Shown: piece by piece, positions 54,313 to 64,000 of the stretch
Layout of the letters: the number at the start of each line of letters is the position of its first letter
How positions within the stretch are numbered: position 1 is the stretch's first letter
DNA from: Rostratula benghalensis
Lineage: Eukaryota; Chordata; Aves; Charadriiformes; Rostratulidae
Direction: 5' to 3'
DNA: 64,000 nucleotides
Assembly: GCA_013399305.1 (NCBI GenBank)
Contig: VXAI01000025.1
Span: 6,282,143-6,346,142 of the forward strand
Position numbers and translations under genes: made by a program
The notes under the pieces: model-generated
The model's database searches: none
What the model was told of the DNA's origin: nothing
What the model saw: only the letters and a program-made list of their open reading frames with translations

Positions 54313-54567
54313 GGGTTTTAAACTACAAGAGGGTAGATATAGACTAGATAAAAGGGAGAAGTTTTTTTTCCTTTTATGCTGATGGCAGTGAAGCACTGGC
54401 ACAGGTTGCCCAGAGAGGTGGTAGATGCTCCATCCATGAAAATGTTCGAGGTCAGCTTGGATGGGATCTGAGAAAACTGATTTAGTTGATTACTAGGACA
54501 GGTCACTATAGAGGGCTTGGACTAGACGACCTTTAAAGGTCCCTTCCAACCCAAAGTATTTCATCAA
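54313..54567 (+). mobile_element. CR1 LINE, 5'-truncated, plus strand
   Basis: The 3' end is clear: GGGCTTGGACTAGACGACCT, then TTTAAAGGTCCCTTCCAACC, then CCAAAGTATTTCAT. Upstream lie GCACAGGTTGCCCAGAGAGG and TGGTAGATGCTCCATCC, standard CR1 landmarks. The left part (TTTTAAACTACAAGAGGG and AGACTAGATAAAAGG) is more diverged. The ending differs from the other copies here, so it belongs to a different CR1 subfamily from those at 40 kb and 59 kb. Confidence 0.93.
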
Positions 54568-57500
54568 AATAAGCAAGATCTGAACCATTCAGAAACTAGG
54601 GAAAAAAATTAATGTTCCATCTGACAAGTTTGTAAGTCCTAGAATTTAGGCCTAAAGCCCATCTGTCACCAGATGTAGCTGAAAACAAGTTTGGAAATAA
54701 GTAGATATTCACAGCACCATAATGTAGCTTTGGAGTGCAACGGGAAAACAGGAGTTTTCAATGTTGTGATTCTGGTGTTGTTTATTTTATTATCATTGCT
54801 CATACTCAGTTTATATAACCTTTTTCTTTTGTAATAGCTTAAAATACAAACCTTAGATATTGGATCAAGTCATATGAATGAGCACTGGAAAATTGACTTC
54901 ATACTATATAATATTGCCATGATTTCATAGCTAAAATTCCACACATATAGGTTTTCTGGAAGAAGGCTATTTGGTGAATTCTTTTTGCTGTTGTTACTTT
55001 TCTTCCACTAATGTTCTTACTGCAAGGGAATTCACACAATTGGAGGGTTTGCAGATTGCTAGTATGGTAATAAAACAGGTGTTGATATAGCTTTCAAAAA
55101 GTCTCCAGCCTAGACTTTCTCCATACTAAATCCCTAGTGCTACTGCTCCGCTGTGTTGGGGTTTGCATTTGTCGACCACTGAAACTCCACTGCGGTTACG
55201 CCTAAAGCTTTCTCACAAGTTAAGTCTGTTATTAACTAGCTAAGTGCATTATTTATAACCAGAACATCACTTAAGGTAAAAAACTCCACTACACTGTGCC
55301 CTGCCCAGAAGAGTTTTATGAAGTCAAGTGGTTTTTGCAAACAAGGCAAAAGCCAGAGGGGGGTCTGTGCGTGGCCTGGCTGGTTCAGAGTCAGTTATTT
55401 GTTGGCTACCACTGAGATTTCCCCTGCGTTCTCTGTGCACAAACTTCTGCTAATCAAAGAGGAGTATATCTAGTTTAGAAACAAATGAGATGAGGCTGCC
55501 ACCCCCCTCCTTTTCACCCCTTACTGCTGTTGATTCTTCTGTGAAAGAACCTAAATAATCCCTTTCTATTTCTGAAACCTGCCCTTTTTGTGTGTTTGTA
55601 CAGTTATCAGATCCCACCTTTTGTTTTCTCTTAGCCAAGCCTGATGTGTTTGGCTTGCTCAATCGTTACCTTAGATCAATATTTCTAGTCCCTTGATTAT
55701 TTGTATTTCTTTTCAGTGACTTGTCAATATTTTTGTGCAGGGGAGTGCAATATTTCAGATGTCATTCCTCAGAGCTATGAAAAACATGATTGCTGTCTTT
55801 CTGCTGATACTGCTGTAACTATTGCCTAAACACATATAATCTCAGATATAATCTCTTACTTTGCTGTGTTGGGGTGTCTGTTCTGTCCTGTGTTGGTTGA
55901 ATTCAGGGCACTATTCCTTGTGATCCCAAAACACTGAGCAGCCATATTATGAGAGTATTTTATTTGTATTTACTGTTCATCGTTACCGGTGATGCTTAAA
56001 TGGGATTCCTCAGAAAACAAAGCAAAGACCTGGTCTAAATTCTATTTGGAATAGTGGAAGAAATTCCTTTCAACTTCACAGGTTTTTCAGTCAGGCCCTT
56101 GCTGTAACATTTGAGATACTATTGTCAAGTAATTGTCTTGTAAATTGTTGTCTGTCTTGTGGTAGCAATTGCTCTTTCATCTTGGATTAAGATGCATATT
56201 TTGGGTCTTGCATGTTAGACTTTCAAAACTGACATGTACAGAAGTTACATCTATTTTTGACTTTTATTTGTGCTATTGAATATAATATAGACAGAAAAAT
56301 AAATTTACACTTTATCCTTGGGGAAGAAGTATTTCTAGACAAAACAAATAATTATTTCAAGGCTTTTCAAAGATCAAAGGCATGCAAAACTTTGAGGAAG
56401 AGTAAAGGCAATACTTTTTATTAAAAAAAATGTAGATTTTATTTTGAAAGACAGGAGAGAGAAAAAGAGTTTCTAAAAGGTGATCTTAGAATATGTCATT
56501 AGGAGAAAGTTCATTAGTGACCTCTGGACACAGGGTTAGTATTGTTTTGATTCGTGAAATATTCATTTGGTATTGCATCCACCCTTATTTGCCAAAGCTT
56601 TTCTTAAAGTAATTTGGTGGCCAACTGTAGTGATCCTAAAGAATGCAGGATTTTAATTAAAGCAGTGTATAATGATGACCTAGATAATATTGTTTGTTAT
56701 TTAGAATCATGATGAAATCCAATAAAAAATCGCAAAGTAAGTAGGGTTTGTAATTGAAATAGTAAAACAAAGTAATATCTCCAACATGGAACCATCACGT
56801 GCCAGAAATACTACTTTTTAAATAAGAGAACACATAATATTGTTTGGAAAGTCAACTAACGATGACAGTATGCACAAGCCAAGGTAAGCATAAATTTACC
56901 TCTGTTTTCATAAATTAGTGTCTCTAAAAGATTAGGACAATAAAATTGGAAGGCTGGATACTTGGCTTGGAATGAGTGGTTAATTCATCATTTAATTTAC
57001 CCAAATAGCCCAACTAATGAGTAGTCCTTTTTAGATTTTATGAGGACCCATGCTTTTAATGTTAAATATGTGCCTCGGTGCATCATTTGATGTTAAATGT
57101 TCAATGCATAGATGGATCCTTTGACTTGAGAAGGATTATTAGTGTATTTATAGAATACATGGACAATACATATATGGGCAAATAATGCTTGGTAGCCTTT
57201 TGTTACTTTTGTAAGCCTAAGACAGATTGCTCATAGGTTTCTGGAAAGGTTTATATTCTGACAGCTTTTCAGTTATACCAATGGAGCTAGTTCCAGCTTT
57301 GTGCTGGAGGATGATTTGGTCAAAATGCTTGGTTACGATTTTTTCTGGCTCTATTTCTGAGAGATTTTCTAATGAAAAAGAGCATTTGCTTGTTTTCTAC
57401 TTTATTTAAATGAATATTTTACAAATTACGCTTGCTGTATATACAGCAATAAAGTGCAGTGATTTAATTTTTACTTGCAGAATTCTCAGAGAGTAAGAAA

Positions 57501-58970
57501 GTACAAATTGGCTATTGTAAGGTGACAGGCAAAATTACCTTTTTATTTTAGGAGGAGTTGTCCCTTTTCCTGCTTATTTTTGTTTGGGTTTTTTTTTGAG
57601 TGGGGTTTTTTTTTTTTTTTTTGCCTTGTTTTTAAATGATTCACGTTTGATGGTAACTTGAAAATCATTAATCTTTTCCTAGGGGAAGGATACTATCATT
57701 TATGGCTTTTTCCCATGTCTCCTCATCGACACCACCTCCAAAAGAGGTGGCTTTCAGTTCGTTTGCTCAGCTTTGGAAACTGGGTTTTGTTATACATGGG
57801 ATAGAAGGAATGAGAGGGAGCCTTTATCTACCAGCATCATTTGTACATCACCCTAGTGGAAAGAACACTTCTTGGATATTATTTGCTTTAGTGCTATAAT
57901 TATTGTTCTCAATAAATAAAGTAATTTTAGAGTGACTAAGAAGGCATGTTGTACATCAGATACACCATGAATGCACAGAGGATAATTATCTTAAATTGTG
58001 CTATCCTTTATTTAGCTCAATGAATGGCAAGGGATCATGGTTTTAGTGGATGGGTTCAAGAACAACAGTATCATTTTCACTTAACTGTGTACGCATTTGT
58101 CTTTCTGCGCCTTCTGTTAAGACAATAATACTTAGTATTTGCATGACAATAATGTAGAGATACCGAAGCCAAGCCCACACTTCATTTATATTCCAAATAA
58201 AAATAGAAACAGATTTGATCCCGTCCCAGATAAATTTTAAGTCCAAGTCCCACTCACTAATTGCTGGGACTTTTTTTAATATGTTTTAAATTATGCATGT
58301 AAATGCCCTGTTAAAGTAGTCTAGATGCTGGATACAGCAAAGTCATAGTAATAGACTGACAGAATGAAAGAAAATAGCAAAATCATGGATCTTGCTAATG
58401 GCTTTTTTCTCCTGATTTTTATCTCTTTCTAATTCAGAAGCTCAGAAAATCTGTTATCTCAATAGAGATCTGAATCATCTCTTTGAATCAGAAGACAAAA
58501 GAAGCAGGGATATTCTACTGTTGAGTAATTTTTATATTATATTGACTATTTATTTTTAATTAAAATCTATTTTTGTATCTGAGATATGAGATTATGTAGT
58601 GCTGATAACCTTGTTCAAGGGTGAAATTTAACATTAAAATAAGAAACAGGGATGTGAAATCTTGCAATGGCAAACCAATAATCAATCAGTAACACTTCCT
58701 GATTAAGTGCCAATCAGTTCTAATAATTGTATAATGTACTGTAAAACTGTTCAGTCTAGAAAAGGCTTTTCTATCTCTTTCAAACTATGACTTGTAGTAT
58801 CACACAATGCATTTTTAAAATGTCTTAAAAAGCTGCTGGTAGAGTTGTGAGGATTTCCCGGAGAAGTGGGAAATTGATCCTACTATTTTCTGATGTAATC
58901 AATTTTCTTTTTCTATTTTCTCTGTATCTTAGCTTTTACGTGCAGAATGTTCTGAGTTAAAGTGAATTAT
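54568..58970. other. CDH13 intron 2, no gene seen
   Basis: AT-rich intronic sequence between two CR1 copies. It contains a T17 run (57606-57622) preceded by G/T-rich sequence. No exon, RNA gene or other repeat recognised. Confidence 0.65.
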
Positions 58971-59354
58971 GGCACTGGTAATGCTGCACCTTGGGTACCG
59001 TGTTCAGTTTTGGCCCCCTCAGTACAGCTTCCTGAAAGGAGGCAGGAGTGAGGTAGGGGTGGGCACTTTTCCCAAGGAACAACCAACCGAACAAGAGGAA
59101 CCAGCCTGGAGTTTCACTTGGGAAGGTTTAGATTAGATATTAGGAAACATTTCTTCACTGAAAGGGATGTCAAGCATTGGCACAGGCTGCTCAGAGATGT
59201 GGTTGAGTCACCATCCCTGGCAGTATTTAAAAGACGTGTAGATGTGGCATTTCAGGACATGGTTTAGTGGCAGACTTGGCAGTGCCAGGTTACTGATTAC
59301 ATTCAATGATCTTAAAATACTTTTGGTTGGAAAAGACCTTTATGATTCTATGAT
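58971..59354 (+). mobile_element. CR1 LINE, 5'-truncated with internal deletion, plus strand
   Basis: Landmarks in order are GGCACTGGTAATGCTGCACC, GTGTTCAGTTTTGG, CTTCCTGAAAGGAGG, GGTTTAGATTAGATATTAGG, TTTCTTCACTGAAAGGGATG, AGACGTGTAGATGTGGCATT, GGACATGGTTTAGTGG and the terminal TTTATGATTCTATGAT. Compared with the CR1 consensus as I recall it, the segment between the GGCCCCTCA-CTACAA block and the CTACCTGAAAGG block (the part encoding the tail of the reverse transcriptase, roughly 200 bases) is absent. Confidence 0.95.
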
Positions 59355-62300
59355 ACAAGCTTTTACTAAGAGTGTTGGTATGACTTTGAAAATATCATGA
59401 TGGTTTTTTTACCCTGATTGAAATTAGTTGTTTCTGCTACTGCCTTAACTCGGAAGTAAATGTGAGACTGGTGAGAAGCTTATCCTCTACCCTCTCTTAC
59501 AACTGACTTGAAAATCTCATTGGACTGTGGAATCAGAACACTCATTGGGTACTTTAGTAGCCAGGTATTTAATTCCAGTGAGATTCACGTCTTCACTGCG
59601 GCAGTAAATTTACAACTGGTCTTGTGCTTCACCTTCTGTCTTGCGAGATGCCCTGAACTTCTGTCAGTTGCAGAAGATGAATGTCTGTGGGACTCACCCT
59701 GCAATGTAAAAAGACAGCTATCGCTGAAGGTCGTAAAAACAGGCAAGCTTGCCTACTAGAATCCTGCAAAGAATTAGATTCTTGATTAGGGATTAAAGGT
59801 GTTGTCTCAACCAATCTATCAAAGTGTTTTTCACTTCAAAGCAGAAAGCATTCATTTTCCAAGACCATGGTACCTATCTGTTCAGTTTATCAAACCCTGT
59901 TCAGAAGTTATGTTCCTTGTTCTTGCGGTGAAGTGATAAGGGTTTACGGAGCATTTAAATGTTGAGCAGAGAATAACTATCTGGCTATTATAATTGAGAT
60001 TTTGGTGAAGACTCAGTGATATCGTTGGAGGGGTAGGGGGGAAGGATTGCAATCTACTGTGGAATATGATGCTATGGAATTTTTGTGAAAGTTGTTTTTA
60101 CAGTGCCTTTTCAGAGGGGATATTTCTTACCAAACTGTTATTAAATGGACTTCCATTACTGTTAGAGTTCTTGATTGGCATTTTAATTCTTATTTGACAT
60201 TTTGGCTGAGGAGGGCACATTTTCTTGTTACATTGACAGACTCTGTGGAAAATGGGATAAAGTTATGTTAAAGTGGAAATGTCAGGTTTAAGTTAATCTT
60301 AAATTTTATGTTTTCTTCTCAATTGTGTTTTAAAATAAGGACATATATTGATAATATCGCTTTTGCTTTTGTTTTTAATGGATTAATTTGGAAGAAAGAG
60401 ATTTGTTTATTGACTTTTTCTTACCTCTCTTTCATGTTTTAATGAGATTTGTATTTCTAAGTTATAATTAGAAATTATTGTCATGCGTTTTATTGTGAGG
60501 TCAGCATATATTTCTGGTTTTACTAATTAACATCTTACTCTGGAGGAAACCCCAAAATCCTATATCCATAGAGGATCCCTATGATCGCTTAACTTTTACC
60601 TTGAGTATTCACAGATCAGGTGATTTCACTGAGCTGGTTCTTATTTGACCCTGAACACTTCTGTTAGAAGAGAAGAGGAAAAAAAAAAAATAATCGAATA
60701 TTACCAGTATTGGACAACTGAGAAGCAATTCACTTTCAACCTTTGTGTGTAGTATTTTACTCTATTTTGTCTTCTAAAGCAAAGTGGAGTGTCCATTGTA
60801 CTCCCTGTATTGCTTGCTTACAGCCTGTGATAAGGTTAACCTGTAAACATTTCTTTTACAAACTCGATAAGCTAAACTGATTGCTCTTCTGGAGTCTGTC
60901 ACTACAAGGCATTCTTTGCAATCCTTTTGCTTCTCACAGACTACTTCATTTTATCAATATCTTTGGGGAAGTTAAAATGGTCATACAATCATAAAACTAA
61001 AGTGGAGTCTGTGTGGGACAAAACCTCTTCAGAATGAGCTGAACGTAATGGGAAAATATCCGTTGCAGGATTTAACTACAATGTATGGCACATACAGTGT
61101 AGTCACATCCTTGATTGTTTGTCATTTCCATTATTTTCCTTCAGTGCACATATTGTTTTGCATTGAGACCAAACAAATCGCTGAAGTAACAGGCATACAT
61201 TCCGATAACAAATATTTTTCTTACTAAAGCAGATATAAATTAAGCCTAGTTTGTTCTGCCTCAGTTAAATTATGTTAAAGGTACTGGAGTCTTTTTTTAA
61301 TCGCTATTAGCAGAATGTAATGTTCAAAAATAGGAAACTGAATGTCTATTCCTTTGCTGTTCTGATCACAAAGAGACTTGTAAAATCACATCAGATAAAA
61401 TCAACATGTAAGTAAGCAACCACAGAAGAAGCTTTCTGTAAAGTTTTTTGAAAAGGCAACTTTCATTTGTTGTTAATTTAGCTTAGAAGCAAATTCTCTC
61501 CTACAGCAATGGCTTACCTGCTGACATTTGAATAATGCAATCTCAGAATTTGTTTCTGTTCTACATGGCACTTCTGTAGCACATACAAATGATTTCCATC
61601 AGCTTTTAAAAGACAAATTTCCAGCCGAAGTAAATCAGGATATGTCTATTATAATCAGTGTTGTTCTGATTTACATCAGCTGGTCCTAAATATAGCAGAC
61701 ATGCTGTAGCCTTTTATTTCCAAGAAGAACTCCCCTGTTGAATTAAATGGAGACTTATGCTAAAAAAAAAAAAAAAAAAAAAATCAATGGTGCAGCAGAC
61801 CTCACTGACATTATTTTAAAACACAAATGATTTTTAGTTTAAATCTATATACCAAAATAGATTGGCTTTGCATTTTTTCCCACCTACTCATAGCATTAGT
61901 GATGCTGTATTTACATTAATGTGTTGGAGAGCATCTCCAGCTCCCTTTGCAAGAGTTAAACTTGAAATTCTGTAGCATGTTGTTGCTTCTGGGTTGCTTA
62001 ATAGAAGGATGTGGTAAAAGCACAGTAATGATACAATCATTAAAGGTTTTTCAGCTGTGCTGCAATACATCACATATATTCAAATACACGTTGAGGTTTC
62101 ATTCCCTTCAGTTATATTTAGCAAACAGTAGAACACAATAGAATTCAGTAGAGAGTATCTACATAAGCTACACTTATTCTGAAATTTCAAAATTCACAGA
62201 AGTGTGTTGTAGTCTGTATAGGACAGAATATGATTTATCCTTTGCAAAATTGTTTCTTAAATTAAAAAAGTATACTAAGAAACATTTTTTTCCTGCTAAT

Positions 62301-64000
62301 TGGCCTTAAATATGGTGTTCAGTGGACCATTGATAAAATCCTAGCTTTTTAGAGGTGATCACTGTGTTCTTTTTAGGAAAAACATTTTTAAAAATGTCCA
62401 TCGACAGTCTTTTCATGTGGAACTGCTTTGAGTCCATTGAATCTAGGGCAAACGACCAAGATGAAGTAAGGTAACTAGTGGTGGTTTCCTTTCACTTGCA
62501 TTAGTTTCATTAGGTTAATCTGAAATAAACAGGGTCAATTAATATTATATGCCATTTATTAGGAAAAAACACAAGTAGGATTTCATCTTTTGAGAAATCC
62601 TGTGCAAGCTTCCTCATGTGCCAATGTGGTGTATTAAGTTAAATTTACGCTGATTTGTTTGAGGTATATATTGTAAAGGATCATCCAGACTTCTCACTGG
62701 AAGTTTCTTATACTTAATGCCATGCAGAAAACCACAGATTTCTATAATTTAATAGAAAGAAGAAGACGACCATGATCCTCACTTTTTGGATGTTTAGCTG
62801 AGGTCCAGTGAAACTGAATTTCTCCCTGGTCAAATACAGTTTCAACTTGAATATGTCTAAGACTTGCATCAAAATTCTGAGGACTTCTGAAGAAATACTC
62901 AGGTATATGGGAACAACATGAACAATCTAATTTCTTCTTGGCAATATGTAGTTCTCCAGAAAGACAAATCATCTATTCGTTTCATCTATTGCAAATCTTA
63001 GGTGATTTTGACTTTGATTCTTTGAGCTTCTCCTTTTGTACACATTTTGACAAATAAGAATGCAGAGCAGAGTTGCTAACAAAACCTGCCAATTTCATTC
63101 ACAGTCAGGTTACATTTACATGAAAGTTAATATATTACAGATTGGTTTCATCAATTTTCCTGCATTCTGATAATTAATTTCTGGTGAACTGAGAAAAAAT
63201 TATATTTAAGAGTAGAAAAAGAGCCAGGACATTTTGTAAATTTTAGGCTAATTAAGATACTTTTAAATAGTTCAGTCTATGAACTTGTATTTTCCCTGTT
63301 AGAAAATGAGCTGTAAAGCACCAAACAGGCATTTTTTAAAAAAACATTTTTGTTGCTAGGATTATACAATCAGAACCAGTGGGAGAAGAATGCTTAAAAT
63401 AGGCTCAACTTGTACATGACATTAAGGCTAATTTAATTTCCACTCCCTGTGAAAAGGGTGTATTTCCAGTTTCATAACAAAACCCAGGATAATGTGGCAT
63501 GTTTTGCAAACTTATTCTAGTTCCTAAAATACCTAAAATGACTTTTGTACCATGATAGTATTTCATTTTGCTTAAATTCATGTTCACGTACTAATCCTTT
63601 GCTGGTATTGTGTTAGTTGAAGAAGACAATACTGCAATATACATTAACTGCATCTCATATTTACAGGCTTCAATGCAAACACAAACTTCCATGCTATATA
63701 CTTGCTGCTTGCTCTTTCCAGTTACACTTACCAAATGCATTGCCTGTATCCCAGAACATATTCTGGAATTAAGTGGTACAAGAGAAATGCAGCACAATAG
63801 AAATTACAGGTTATTGTAATTTTAAAGATATTCAGTGGCGAAAGAATTTTGAAGCCTGTCGTTGGCTAGTAACAGTAGGAAAGAAAATTTTAAAAGGAGC
63901 TGAGAAAAGGAGAATTGTTAAAAAGATTTGGGTCTGGGGGGAAAGTGCCTAATGCAAGCGAGAAGAAAAGTGGTACAGGATGAGAATAGCTCCAACTGTG
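59355..64000. other. CDH13 intron 2, no gene seen
   Basis: AT-rich intronic DNA to the end of the window. It contains an A22 run (61762-61783) and, before it, a stretch (61625-61760) resembling an archosaur repeat with paired TAAATCAG and CTGATTTA segments. No CDH13 exon 3 or other exon recognised. Confidence 0.65.
61762..61783 (+). repeat. Poly(A) run, 22 bases
   Basis: An uninterrupted run of 22 adenines, the longest homopolymer in the window. No retrotransposed gene is evident on its 5' side, so it is more likely slippage expansion than the tail of a processed pseudogene. Confidence 0.95.

Noticed and set aside
21545..64000. CDH13 exon 3
   Set aside because: I looked for the expected continuation after exon 2 (a leucine then an SDCKG-like motif with splice sites) and did not see it; intron 2 probably extends beyond the window.

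Overview
This is a window of AT-rich vertebrate nuclear DNA, almost certainly from a bird. The evidence is several 5'-truncated CR1 LINE copies with the characteristic avian 3' end, one older archosaur-type CR1 relic and a decayed amniote MIR, with no primate or rodent style repeats. There are no bacterial features: no operons, ribosome binding sites, long reading frames, rRNA or CRISPR. Nearly all open stretches of 60-156 codons are chance frames or translated repeats.

One protein-coding exon is recognisable. Positions 21433-21544 (+) match exon 2 of CDH13 (T-cadherin, H-cadherin), the GPI-anchored atypical cadherin. The exon carries the last residues of the signal peptide and the start of the propeptide. 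It has a strong polypyrimidine acceptor before it and a GTATGT donor after it. The window therefore reads as the 3' part of CDH13 intron 1 (1-21432), exon 2, and the 5' part of intron 2 (21545-64000). Exon 1 must lie upstream and exon 3 downstream; I could not find either here. CDH13 is known for very large 5' introns, so one 112-base exon in 64 kb is expected.

Intron 1 holds a MIR-type SINE relic on the minus strand (about 7605-7800) and an old CR1 relic on the plus strand (about 14800-15225). Intron 2 holds a minus-strand CR1 (40022-40395), a plus-strand CR1 (54313-54567), a plus-strand CR1 with an internal deletion (58971-59354), a recent-looking 41-bp tandem duplication (43564-43645), a 35-base assembly gap (52897-52931), homopolymer runs and A/C-rich tracts. 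A 109-base stretch on the minus strand (29634-29742) has both splice consensus sequences and an open frame, and is the best candidate for an unannotated antisense exon.

I found no novel multi-gene system. The items most worth checking are the antisense exon candidate, the tandem duplication, the paired palindromes at 45.6 kb, and a few blocks that could be conserved regulatory DNA. All repeat assignments rest on recalled consensus sequences and visual alignment, so boundaries are approximate.
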